The notes under the pieces: model-generated
Told to the model about the DNA's origin: nothing
The model's database searches: none
Seen by the model: only the letters and a program-made list of their open reading frames with translations
Shown here: piece by piece, positions 6,130 to 14,870 of the stretch
How the letters are laid out: every line of letters begins with the position of its first letter
Position numbering within the stretch: position 1 is the first letter of the stretch
NCBI GenBank assembly: GCA_024635885.1
Contig: JAGXIA010000092.1
Span: forward strand, 1-17,879
Direction of reading: 5' to 3'
Source: Helicobacteraceae bacterium
Lineage (GTDB): Bacteria; Campylobacterota; Campylobacteria; Campylobacterales; Sulfurimonadaceae
Length of the DNA stretch: 17,879 nt
Translations under genes and position numbers: made by a program

Positions 6130-7944
6130 ATGTTAATCTACAATTATCAAAAAGAATTTTTAGGAATAGATGAAGCTGATTTAAAAGCTCTTGGGTTTAA
6201 AAACCTTCTGGAGCTTCGTTCTGAATCAGCTGATTTTGCTGATTTATTTGTTAAAACGCCAGGCTTTGTACACAACTTTAAACACGTTCACTGGATAGAT
6301 TTTATTGATTGTGCAGAGAGTGCCGAAGACTCAAAAGTGGTTATTAATGCTAAGGCTAAAAACTATAGATGTAATATTAAAATAAGTACTATTTACTTAA
6401 TCGATAATCCATCTCAAAAAGCATATGCTGTTAATTTAACTAATTTGAGAGAGCTCTCCACTCAGGAAAATGAGCAAATAGCACAAGATGTTATGCTTAA
6501 ACCTACTCCAAAAGTAACAACAACTAAAACAGCAATATTTGAAAACCAAAATCTAGATGATCTTCCAGAAGAGAGTGCACAAAGTCAAATAATCCCTGAA
6601 AATTCAGTTACACCAGACCCTTATGAAGAAGACAATGATACAAGTACAAGAATTGATACTTATGACATTCCCACTACAGTATTAGAACATGTTTCCCAAG
6701 AAGAACCTTCTGATGATAAACTATATATAGAAGAAGAAAGTGCTGATGACTTAAAAATAGAAGAGTTTGAAGAAGATTTTACTGATGCGGAGTCTTTTAT
6801 AGAAAAAGATAACTTCAAACTTGATTTAGACATGGATGATCTTGGTTTAGAAGAAAAAGATCAAGAAGTAGCCAAAGAACCTCTCAAAACAGGAGATACT
6901 GACTTTGACAACAGTTATGTTTATGATCCTAAGGTTGCATCAGATGAACTTGGACTGCCAGTTGATTTAATAAAAGAGTTCATTGAAGACTTTATTGCTC
7001 AGGCAGACGAATTTAAAGATGGATTATATACTGCTCTCAATAGTCAAGATATTGATAATGTAAAAGTACTCTCACACAAACTAAAAGGTGTGGCCGCTAA
7101 CTTAAGAGTAGAAGATGCTTTTGAGGTTTTAACAACTGTAAATGTATCTGACAACTTCAATGAAATTAAGAAAAATTTAGATCATTTTTACATCATAATT
7201 GCTAAATTGGCAGGTAAGACTGTTCAAGAGGCTCCGGCATCAATGCCAACTGCAACTTTAATCGAAGAGGATGATGATGATTTAGATATCAGTTTTAAAG
7301 ACGAAATACAAGATAAAACAGATGAAGATGAAGTTGCTATAGAGACAAAGAATAATACAGTTGTTGAAGAAGATCAAGATGAAGATTTAATGATTGAAAT
7401 GTCAGATTTGGATAACGAAGATGAAGATTTATACATGGATAATACTGCAGAAATAAGCATCGAAGAAGATATTGAATCACCAGATTTAATTGACTTTGAC
7501 CTTGAGTCTGATGAGAAAGAGCCCGAGCTTTCAGAGATGCCTGAAGAAGATTCATCTGAAGATTTAGAACTGCTTGACTTCGAAGAAAAAGAAGATAATC
7601 AAGAAAAAGAATCATTACCAACAGAAACTTTAGCCGACATCACTTATGACAGAGATTCAGTAGCAAATGAAATTGGAATAGATAAGCAAAGCTTTGATAT
7701 TTTATTTACAGACTATATTGATGAAAGTAAAGAATTATCTCAAGTTATTAGCAGTGCTATTGAACAAGGTGATTCATCAGTATGGAAAAAAGGTGCTATG
7801 AAACTCAAAGGGATGAGTGATAATATGAGAGTACATAGCTTTTCAACAGAGTTAGATACCCTAATTGATACTAACGATGCAGATGTAGCTAAAGAAACTA
7901 TCCACAAAATTAGTTCAATTTTAGTACAAATTTCAAATACATAA
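6130..7944 (+). CDS. Acidic protein with two Hpt domains
   Basis: This 604-residue soluble protein probably passes phosphate in a phosphorelay. Residues 1-115 form a compact N-terminal domain I do not recognise (notable word HVHWIDFIDC), possibly a divergent PAS fold. An acidic linker follows to about 260. Hpt domain 1 (about 266-365) has the phospho-acceptor motif S-H316-K-L-K-G. A second, extremely Asp/Glu-rich linker (about 375-495) leads to Hpt domain 2 (about 507-604). That copy reads A-M557-K-L-K-G at the equivalent place, so its histidine is replaced by methionine. The two copies otherwise align well (Y-D-x-x-x-V-A-x-E-x-G-x near the start, then LRVEDAF against MRVHSF), showing an internal duplication. 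The gene is separated by 9 nt from each neighbour, and its stop codon overlaps the next ribosome binding site (TAAGG). Partner identity is inferred from operon position. Confidence 0.82.
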   Translation: MLIYNYQKEFLGIDEADLKALGFKNLLELRSESADFADLFVKTPGFVHNFKHVHWIDFIDCAESAEDSKVVINAKAKNYRCNIKISTIYLIDNPSQKAYAVNLTNLRELSTQENEQIAQDVMLKPTPKVTTTKTAIFENQNLDDLPEESAQSQIIPENSVTPDPYEEDNDTSTRIDTYDIPTTVLEHVSQEEPSDDKLYIEEESADDLKIEEFEEDFTDAESFIEKDNFKLDLDMDDLGLEEKDQEVAKEPLKTGDTDFDNSYVYDPKVASDELGLPVDLIKEFIEDFIAQADEFKDGLYTALNSQDIDNVKVLSHKLKGVAANLRVEDAFEVLTTVNVSDNFNEIKKNLDHFYIIIAKLAGKTVQEAPASMPTATLIEEDDDDLDISFKDEIQDKTDEDEVAIETKNNTVVEEDQDEDLMIEMSDLDNEDEDLYMDNTAEISIEEDIESPDLIDFDLESDEKEPELSEMPEEDSSEDLELLDFEEKEDNQEKESLPTETLADITYDRDSVANEIGIDKQSFDILFTDYIDESKELSQVISSAIEQGDSSVWKKGAMKLKGMSDNMRVHSFSTELDTLIDTNDADVAKETIHKISSILVQISNT

Positions 7945-7953
7945 GGTTTATAA

Positions 7954-10900
7954 ATGCAGCTAGGATTAAAAAATAGACTTAGACTAATTAGTCTTTTCCC
8001 CATACTTGTTCTCTTCGTATTGACAAGTTATTATGTGTATGAATCATATGTGAATTATCAAGCAGCTCAACTGCTCAAAGATAGATTATCTGAAAATAGA
8101 GATTTAAACGAGTTAGTCGGTAATATATCTCGTGAAAGAGGTATGACGGTAATGTATCTTGGGAGTGAGTCTCAAAACACTCTGAAATCACTTATGAAAC
8201 AAAGAAAGATTGTTGACAGTAAATTTCAAACATATCTTCAACACACAAAGAATAACCTTGTATTACATGATCATACACGTGGTGAAATTAATTGTCCAAC
8301 ATGTATAGATATAGAATCTAATGCTATATCTATGTCAAATATACTTGAGCTTAGAAAACTTGTTGATAAAAAAGAAGTAGATTTCAAACAAATTTACGAA
8401 ACTGTTTATGGAACAGCTCAGCATAATGCTATTTTGCAGCTAGAACAAATAACTAGTAATCAGATGGATCAAACCATTAATGAGCTTTCAGCAGCATATA
8501 TATCAATGGTTAGAGCAAAAGAGTACACTGCAGCAGAACGTGATTTAATCTCTTATGCAATTGCTCGTTCAACAGCAGTTGAAGAGGAAGAACTCAATAA
8601 ATGGATCTCACTAATTGGTAAAGCTGATTCAATTAACTACGATACACTTCATGAAAAAGAGCTAGTTGCAAAGTTAAAGGCACTGTTTAAAAGTGAAGAC
8701 AGTCTGGAACTTTTTGAAGATATCAACAGTGAAAGAACAGCCATTTTGTCAGCTGTGAACACTGGAGAGTTTGAGACAAGCCCAGGAATCTGGTTTGCGA
8801 TGCTTTCTGAAAAAACAAATTTATTATCAAGCGCAGAAGAGTTACTTTTAACAGCTATGGATACAAGAGCACAAAAAGTACAAGAGAATGCTCTAGAATT
8901 TTTGACTATTACTTTAACTGTTTGGCTGGTATCGGTTGTACTTGCAATTTTGGGATTTTTACTCTCTAATGAAATTGCTACAAATATTAGAAATCTTGAA
9001 GAAGTACTAAAAAGAGTTGCAGAAGATAATGAAGATATAGATACAGATAAGACAAAAATTGATTTACAAAGTGCTAAAGGTACAGCAGAAGCTTATGATT
9101 TACTCGAAAAAATTATTGACAGGACAAAGCGAGATAAAGAATCTGCTCAAGAAGCCAGTGAAGCAAAATCTATGTTTCTTGCAAACATGTCACATGAAAT
9201 ACGTACTCCGTTAAATGGAATTGTTGGCTTTACTGAACTTCTTAAAGATACAGGTCTAAAAGAAGAGCAACATGAATTTGTTGAGATTATTGAAAAAAGT
9301 TCTGAAAACCTTTTAGAGATTATAAATAATATTCTTGACCTTTCTAAAATTGAAAGTAATAAACTTGAAATTGAAAATATTATATTTAATCCTATTGATG
9401 AATTTGAAAGTGCTGTGGAAGTTTACGCTGTACGTGCCAGTGAAAAACATATAGACCTTGGCTGTTTCATCGACCCAGAGTTAGAACACCCAATAAAAGG
9501 TGATCCGACCAAAATTAAAGAAGTAGTTATTAATTTACTTTCCAATGCTGTAAAATTTACTAGCAGCGCTGGAACAATTAACGTTGATATTAGAAAAATC
9601 GAATCTCCTCAAGAAGGAAGAACAAGAATTAGATTTGAAATTCAAGATAGCGGAATTGGTGTTACTAGTGAACAGAAATCTAGAATTTTTGAAGCATTTT
9701 CTCAAGCAGATACATCTATTACCCGTAAATATGGTGGTACAGGTCTTGGTTTAACAATTTCAAGTAGATTTATTGAGCTTATGGGAGGTCAACTTGACCT
9801 TCATAGTGAACCTGGTGATGGGACGACATTCTTCTTTACACTAGATTTTGAAGAAGTTGAAACACTCAATGAAAGTGCAGAAGACAGCTACTCAAACCTA
9901 AATGCTTTAGTATTAGCTTCAGCTCATAAAACAAAGAGACAAGAGACTTACCTTCATGAGTATTTAGACTTTTTCGGTGTAAGTTACACTCTATTTAAAG
10001 ATTTTGAAGAACTTGAAACTCTGCAACGTCAAGTTAACTATGACTTACTATTCATTGACTATGATTACACAACAGAAGATATGCTTCCTAAATTTGAAAA
10101 GTTGCCTCAAGCCTTAATTCTTTTGACGAAATCATATTATATGAAAAAAATAGATTCCTTAAATATTGATATATTTAAAACTATATATGAACCTTTAAAT
10201 ATCTCAAAAATAAAAGTAGCTTTAGACAATTATAATGTTGAAAACTTTAATGCCAAAAGAGTTAAAAAGATAAGCAAGAAAAAATCATATGCACTCTCAT
10301 CAAAATTCGATGCAAATGTATTAGTTGCGGAAGATAATATTATCAATCAAAAACTTATCAAAAGGACATTGGAAGATGTAGGTTTAACTATTACCTTGGC
10401 TAACAATGGATTAGATGCATTCCAAAAAAGAAAAGATGGTAATTTTGACCTAATCTTTATGGATATTCAAATGCCTATACTGGATGGTGTTGAAGCAACA
10501 AGAGAAATTCTTGACTATGAAGAAGATTATCATCAACCGCATGTTCCTATTTTAGCTCTTACTGCTAATGCATTAAAAGGTGATAGAGAAAGATTTTTAG
10601 ATGCAGGTCTTGATGAATATACGACAAAACCTATTGTTCGTTCAGAAATAGTTACTCTATTAAATCACTTTTTAGCTGACCATATAGTTGAAGAAGATGA
10701 AATAGTTAACGAAGTGATTGATGAACCTGAAATAACTACTGTTGAAGCTCCCGAAGTTATTGAAGAAGTAAGTGATGAAGTTATTGTGCAAGAGGCACAA
10801 GAAGAGCCAACAGCGATTGAAGAGAACATCAAAAAAACATTTAAAGCAGATATACTAATAGCTAAGAAAAGTTCTTTTGAATCAAGACTATACATTCAAC

Positions 10901-11202
10901 TTCTTATTGCTTTAGGCTATACATATGAAGTTGCACATAGCTTAGAAGAGTTAGAAACATTAGTTAAAGAAAATACCTACAAACTTGTACTTTTTGATAA
11001 GGAGATAGAAGACTTAGACATAGCAAAATTATCTGCAATTATTAAAGAATCAAATACTCAAAGCGGGCTGAATACTTATTTAGTACTGACAAGTGATCCT
11101 AAGACTCCGGAAGAACAAGATGATGCATTATATGTACATGAAATCATTAAAAATGTTGTAAACAAAGATTTACTAAGACTTATATTCGAAAAATTTATTT
11201 AG
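7954..11202 (+). CDS. Hybrid histidine kinase with NIT-type periplasmic sensor
   Basis: This is a 1082-residue inner-membrane sensor kinase. Membrane segment 1 (about 10-30) and segment 2 (about 316-338) enclose a periplasmic domain with the NIT signature (LVGNISRERGMTVMYLG), a family named for nitrate/nitrite sensing; the actual ligand is unknown. The domain also has His105-Asp-His107 and Cys114-Pro-Thr-Cys117. A HAMP-like linker leads to the HisKA domain (SHEIRTPLNG, His414) and the ATPase domain (Asn531, DSGIG 565-569, GGTGLGL 594-600). Three receiver-like domains follow. The first (about 645-765) lacks the acidic pair; the second (about 785-905) is complete, with AEDN, Asp837 and a conserved Lys in TKPI; the third (about 965-1082) keeps Asp1015 but has AKKS where the acidic pair should be. 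An acidic linker (about 908-960) precedes the third. It is the third gene of the operon. Confidence 0.9.
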   Translation: MQLGLKNRLRLISLFPILVLFVLTSYYVYESYVNYQAAQLLKDRLSENRDLNELVGNISRERGMTVMYLGSESQNTLKSLMKQRKIVDSKFQTYLQHTKNNLVLHDHTRGEINCPTCIDIESNAISMSNILELRKLVDKKEVDFKQIYETVYGTAQHNAILQLEQITSNQMDQTINELSAAYISMVRAKEYTAAERDLISYAIARSTAVEEEELNKWISLIGKADSINYDTLHEKELVAKLKALFKSEDSLELFEDINSERTAILSAVNTGEFETSPGIWFAMLSEKTNLLSSAEELLLTAMDTRAQKVQENALEFLTITLTVWLVSVVLAILGFLLSNEIATNIRNLEEVLKRVAEDNEDIDTDKTKIDLQSAKGTAEAYDLLEKIIDRTKRDKESAQEASEAKSMFLANMSHEIRTPLNGIVGFTELLKDTGLKEEQHEFVEIIEKSSENLLEIINNILDLSKIESNKLEIENIIFNPIDEFESAVEVYAVRASEKHIDLGCFIDPELEHPIKGDPTKIKEVVINLLSNAVKFTSSAGTINVDIRKIESPQEGRTRIRFEIQDSGIGVTSEQKSRIFEAFSQADTSITRKYGGTGLGLTISSRFIELMGGQLDLHSEPGDGTTFFFTLDFEEVETLNESAEDSYSNLNALVLASAHKTKRQETYLHEYLDFFGVSYTLFKDFEELETLQRQVNYDLLFIDYDYTTEDMLPKFEKLPQALILLTKSYYMKKIDSLNIDIFKTIYEPLNISKIKVALDNYNVENFNAKRVKKISKKKSYALSSKFDANVLVAEDNIINQKLIKRTLEDVGLTITLANNGLDAFQKRKDGNFDLIFMDIQMPILDGVEATREILDYEEDYHQPHVPILALTANALKGDRERFLDAGLDEYTTKPIVRSEIVTLLNHFLADHIVEEDEIVNEVIDEPEITTVEAPEVIEEVSDEVIVQEAQEEPTAIEENIKKTFKADILIAKKSSFESRLYIQLLIALGYTYEVAHSLEELETLVKENTYKLVLFDKEIEDLDIAKLSAIIKESNTQSGLNTYLVLTSDPKTPEEQDDALYVHEIIKNVVNKDLLRLIFEKFI

Positions 11203-11211
11203 GAATAGTCC

Positions 11212-11589
11212 ATGAACAAAACAAACATGATAGTATTAGCCGTTGATGATGATATGATAAACTTAAAACTACTTAAGTCTATGCTTATGAAAAGTGGAAA
11301 TGTAGCAGAAGTTATTGAAGCTAAGAATGGTTCTGATGCTATTGGTATTTTAAAAGGTAGAAATGATATTGACTTAATTCTCTTAGACATTATTATGCCG
11401 GTTATGGGTGGAATAGAGATGCTAAAAGTTGTTCGAGCAGATGATAATCTACGCCAACTACCAATCATTGTACTAACAACTGATGAAACTAAAAAAAGTG
11501 ATGCTTTAGAATTCGGCGCAAACGGTTTTTTAATGAAACCTATTCGCAGTGATGACTTAATGAAAAAAATAGCTACAGTAATTGTTTAA
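11212..11589 (+). CDS. Single-domain response regulator (CheY-like)
   Basis: The 125 residues form one receiver domain: acidic pocket VDDD (11-14), phospho-acceptor Asp59 in LILLDIIMP, the Thr of VLTTD and the Lys of LMKPI. No DNA-binding or enzymatic output domain follows, so it must act by binding another protein (a flagellar switch, a kinase or a diguanylate cyclase are possibilities) or as a phosphate carrier. It starts 9 nt after the kinase gene, whose TAG stop overlaps the AGGA ribosome binding site, so it is very likely the last cistron of the PAS-Hpt-kinase operon and a target of that relay. It does not look like the main chemotaxis CheY, but that cannot be settled from sequence alone. 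An inverted repeat spans its stop codon. Confidence 0.88.
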   Translation: MNKTNMIVLAVDDDMINLKLLKSMLMKSGNVAEVIEAKNGSDAIGILKGRNDIDLILLDIIMPVMGGIEMLKVVRADDNLRQLPIIVLTTDETKKSDALEFGANGFLMKPIRSDDLMKKIATVIV

Positions 11590-11607
11590 CCCAAAATAGG
11601 GTTAAAC
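11584..11607. terminator. Palindrome between convergent operons, possible bidirectional terminator
   Basis: GTTTAACCC (11584-11592) and GGGTTAAAC (11599-11607) form a perfect 9-bp stem around AAAATA. The left arm contains the TAA stop codon of the receiver gene (11587-11589). The element sits in the 30-nt gap between two converging genes, where a shared terminator is expected. Neither strand has a run of T directly after the stem, so it is not a canonical intrinsic terminator; it may act as an RNA-end stabiliser or a weak terminator. Confidence 0.45.
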
Positions 11608-11619
11608 ATAGGCTAACAA

Positions 11620-14037
11620 CTAAATTAGAATCTGTTTTAAAACTTCTTCCACTCTAGTTACAGCAATAATCTCCAAAGAATCTTTTACCTCTTTAGGAAT
11701 ATCTTCTAAATCTCTCTCATAATTTTTTGCAGGTATAAGGACTTTGGTCATTCCAGCTTTATGTGCTGCTATAAGTTTTTCTTTTAGTCCACCAATCGGT
11801 AATACATCCCCACTAAGAGAAACCTCTCCTGTCATGGCAATCTCAGAACGAATTTTTTGTGAACTTAATATAGATGATATAACACTCACCATGGCTATAC
11901 CAGCACTTGGTCCATCTTTAGGTGTAGCACCGTCAGGAAAATGTATATGCAGGTCATAACGTCTGTAAACCTCACTCGCATCGATTTTAGTCTTCTCTTC
12001 TATTTCTTTAAAGGTCAGAGGAATATTGTCGGCTGTAATTTTTAATTTTTTAGTGTCAATAAGAGTTTTAACAACACTCATAGCTATTTTAGCAGACTCT
12101 TTCATTACATCACCAAGACTCCCGGTTAATTGTAAATTGCCTTTACCTTTGATTCTAATACTCTCAATTTTTAAAACATCACCGCCTACTGCAGTCCATG
12201 CCAATCCATTTACAACCCCTACTACTGGGACTTTATTTGTTTTTTCAATTTCAAATACACTTTTATCAAAATAATCTTTTATATTTTTCAGTGTTAGAGA
12301 TATTTTATGAACCTCTGGATGTTGTAAAATATCTTTAGCAGCTTTTCTTGACATATCTGCAATTCTACGACGTAAATTTCTTACACCAGCTTCACGTGTA
12401 TAACTATGTATAAGTTCTTTAAGCGCAGGCTTTGAAATATTAACTTCAGAGTTTTTAAGTCCATGTTTTTTCAGTTCTTGTGGAATTAAATATCTTTGAG
12501 CTATCTCAATTTTTTCTTGAGGTGTATACGAACTAAGAGTAATAAACTCCATTCTATCACGCAGTGGTGCTGGAATACGACCAACATCATTTGCAGTAGC
12601 AATAAAAATCACATTACTGAGGTCAATGTTAAAATTAAGATAGTAATCTCTAAATTCTTTGTTTTGCTCTGGGTCTAAAATCTCTAAAAGTACGGCTGTT
12701 GGATCACCTCTTTGAGAACGAGAAACTTTATCTATTTCATCTAAAACAATGATTGGATTCATTTTTTTAGCATCAATCAGCCCTTGAGTTATACGACCAG
12801 GCATTGCACCGACATAAGTTCTTCTGTGCCCTCTGAGTTCGTTTACATCTTCTAAGCCACCTAATGCGATTCTAATTAGAGGACGTTTTAGCGCAGTCGC
12901 TATTGAGTTTGCGAGTGAAGTTTTACCTACACCTGGAGGTCCTGAGAAACAAAGTATTGCCCCTGCAGAATTTTCATTATTAATACCACGGAGTTCTAAA
13001 AGTTCTTTTACAGCAAAGTATTCAACTATTCTTTTTTTTGGTTTTTCCAGTGAAAAATGATCAATGTCAAGTTGTTTCTCCACATCTTCGATTTTAAGAG
13101 ATTTTTTAGCACTATCGCCAAAAGGAATATCTAAAACCCAGTCAAGATATGTTTGAGTCATTGAAGCGTCAGACGAGTCTGGATGCATTCGAGAAAATCT
13201 CTCCAGCTGCTTGTTTACCTCTTTGTAAGCGTCTTCACCCATCTTGTCTTTTTTAGCTTCTAATTTTTTACGGTAGTCTTCTATCTCTTCTTCTCTTGAA
13301 GTATCAGTACCTAGTTCTTTTTGAATTTGCTTTAACTGCTCTTTTAAAAAATACTCTTTATTCACTTTTTCTATATGTGTATGAACTTTGGAGCGAATCT
13401 CTTTTTGTAACTTGTTCGCTTCTATTTCATCTATTAAGAAATCTATTAAATCTAAAAATCTCTTCTCTGTATCTACCTCAACAAACAGCTTATATGCCTG
13501 CTCTTTTTTTAGTTTAATACTACTGCATATTAAATCAATTATACGATTATGATCATGATTTTCTTCGATTGTTCGCAGTAAATCTGGTGGGAAGTAGTTG
13601 CTGACACTCGAAAGTGTTCTAACTTTTTCTCGAACTATCTCCAAAATGGCATCGATTTTAAGAGAATGAACATTAACCGGGGTTATAACATCTACATGCG
13701 CTATTAAGGGAGAATCTCCTGCTTTATTTAAAATTTTAGCTCGTGCTAATCCTTGAAAAAGCACCTTAACTCTGCCATCAGGAAGAGCTACCTTTCGCAT
13801 AATTGAACCTACAACACCAGTGTCATAAAGAGCTTCATAGTTTCTCTCACCTTCATGTCCGGGCTTAGTTGCACATACAATTACCAATGAGTTCTCATCA
13901 ATAGCTTTTGTAGCTGCACTAATATTATTTTCATCACTTAAAAAAAGCGGTGAAATCATAAATGGGTATAAAAAAAGCTCATCTTCCGATATTACAGGTA
14001 TATCAGTTGGAAATTCAGCATAATCATTAAGTTTCAT
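11620..14037 (-). CDS. lon: ATP-dependent protease Lon
   Basis: LonA degrades misfolded and regulatory proteins in the cytoplasm. All parts are present in 805 residues: an N-terminal substrate-binding domain, a coiled-coil region rich in Lys/Glu (about 220-290, including KEYFLKEQLKQIQKELG), the AAA+ module with Walker A GPPGVGKT (366-373, Lys372) and Walker B IIVLDEIDK, and the protease domain. The catalytic dyad is Ser711 in DGPSAG and Lys754 in GGLKEKL, 43 residues apart as in E. coli Lon. Length is normal for the family. The gene starts 27 nt after bamD with an AGGA upstream, so it is probably cotranscribed with it. No heat-shock operator such as a HrcA-type CIRCE element is visible nearby. 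The bamD-lon pairing beside fliW is a conserved Campylobacterota arrangement as I recall it. Confidence 0.98.
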   Translation of the reverse strand: MKLNDYAEFPTDIPVISEDELFLYPFMISPLFLSDENNISAATKAIDENSLVIVCATKPGHEGERNYEALYDTGVVGSIMRKVALPDGRVKVLFQGLARAKILNKAGDSPLIAHVDVITPVNVHSLKIDAILEIVREKVRTLSSVSNYFPPDLLRTIEENHDHNRIIDLICSSIKLKKEQAYKLFVEVDTEKRFLDLIDFLIDEIEANKLQKEIRSKVHTHIEKVNKEYFLKEQLKQIQKELGTDTSREEEIEDYRKKLEAKKDKMGEDAYKEVNKQLERFSRMHPDSSDASMTQTYLDWVLDIPFGDSAKKSLKIEDVEKQLDIDHFSLEKPKKRIVEYFAVKELLELRGINNENSAGAILCFSGPPGVGKTSLANSIATALKRPLIRIALGGLEDVNELRGHRRTYVGAMPGRITQGLIDAKKMNPIIVLDEIDKVSRSQRGDPTAVLLEILDPEQNKEFRDYYLNFNIDLSNVIFIATANDVGRIPAPLRDRMEFITLSSYTPQEKIEIAQRYLIPQELKKHGLKNSEVNISKPALKELIHSYTREAGVRNLRRRIADMSRKAAKDILQHPEVHKISLTLKNIKDYFDKSVFEIEKTNKVPVVGVVNGLAWTAVGGDVLKIESIRIKGKGNLQLTGSLGDVMKESAKIAMSVVKTLIDTKKLKITADNIPLTFKEIEEKTKIDASEVYRRYDLHIHFPDGATPKDGPSAGIAMVSVISSILSSQKIRSEIAMTGEVSLSGDVLPIGGLKEKLIAAHKAGMTKVLIPAKNYERDLEDIPKEVKDSLEIIAVTRVEEVLKQILI

Positions 14038-14064
14038 AATTTATTGTCCTAATTTTATCAATTT

Positions 14065-14805
14065 TTATTTACTTGTATTTACGTCTTCGTTTACAGAATT
14101 TCTTGAAACAACGCTTCTTGTATCTGGAATTATAAAGCCGTACCAACTGGCTGTGCCGTCACCTTCAAACCATGCGCGGTACCAAGGAGTCTTTGCTCTG
14201 TCAATTTCATCCCATTGTATCCATGGCTGCGGTTGTATATTTTTGTAATACTCTGCACTCTTAGGCTTATCTAATCTCATATATAAATCAGCGATAGTCT
14301 CATTCAATGCGGCTTGCGCCATGTAAAGATTAGTTAACATTGTATCAACAATAGCATAATACATAGAGCTTGGGTAGTTACTTTTAAACTTCTCGCCTTC
14401 TATAATTGCTTCACCAATTAATGCCTGATCTCGTCTTGGATTTGGCAAGGCCATATATTTAGCTTTTATTTTTAAGAATTCTGCAAACTCTTTTTCGTTT
14501 AAATTTGCATACCTTGTTACATACTCATTTAAAAAATGCTCACTCAAAAGATACTCTTCATAGTGCATATGAGCAATAGCTAAAATCATTGTTGCTTCTG
14601 GCAGTAAAGGAGATCCAATATGCTCTCCCTGGAGTGAGCTGTAGTAATTGTCTGCCTTTTCCAAGTTGCCATCAGAAATATTTTCTACAATCTTTGAGTA
14701 CCAATAAATAGCAGGCTTATTATACTCTTCGATGTCTTTTGAACACCCGCCTAAAAAGATAAAAGCAGCCAATGTTAGTAATACAAAATGAATTTTACTT
14801 TTCAT
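14065..14805 (-). CDS. bamD: Outer-membrane assembly lipoprotein BamD
   Basis: BamD is the essential lipoprotein partner of BamA in the beta-barrel assembly complex, facing the periplasm from the outer membrane. The 246-residue product has a lipoprotein signal ending in the lipobox FLGGC (Cys21), then tetratricopeptide-like helices. Typical words are LEKADNYYSSLQGEHIGSPL, a helix pair with YEEYLLSEHFLNEYVTRY (usual family form: A-x-x-x-F-x-x-x-Y-P), and DQALIGEAIIEGEKFKSNYP. The tail after about residue 190 (PWIQWDEIDRAKTPWYRAWF) looks specific to this lineage. An AGGG ribosome binding site lies 10 nt upstream of the ATG, and a TAGAAT -10-like box sits at 14837-14842 on this strand. It is divergent from fliW and first in the bamD-lon unit. 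Confidence 0.9.
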   Translation of the reverse strand: MKSKIHFVLLTLAAFIFLGGCSKDIEEYNKPAIYWYSKIVENISDGNLEKADNYYSSLQGEHIGSPLLPEATMILAIAHMHYEEYLLSEHFLNEYVTRYANLNEKEFAEFLKIKAKYMALPNPRRDQALIGEAIIEGEKFKSNYPSSMYYAIVDTMLTNLYMAQAALNETIADLYMRLDKPKSAEYYKNIQPQPWIQWDEIDRAKTPWYRAWFEGDGTASWYGFIIPDTRSVVSRNSVNEDVNTSK

Positions 14806-14836
14806 ATATTATTTTCCCTAGTTTAATTAATTTGTT

Positions 14837-14842
14837 ATTCTA
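14837..14842 (-). promoter_or_regulatory. Possible -10 box for bamD-lon
   Basis: On the minus strand the sequence reads TAGAAT, one mismatch from TATAAT, 31 nt before the bamD ATG. It would give a short leader of about 25 nt. The surroundings are AT-rich, so chance matches are easy. Confidence 0.35.
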
Positions 14843-14870
14843 TCTAAAAGAGCTATATCTCACTTTAAAA

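Noticed and set aside
10665..10895. Minus-strand reading frame rich in Ser, Thr and Ile
   Set aside because: It is the complement of the acidic Glu/Asp/Val linker of the kinase gene, with no ribosome binding site and low-complexity composition.
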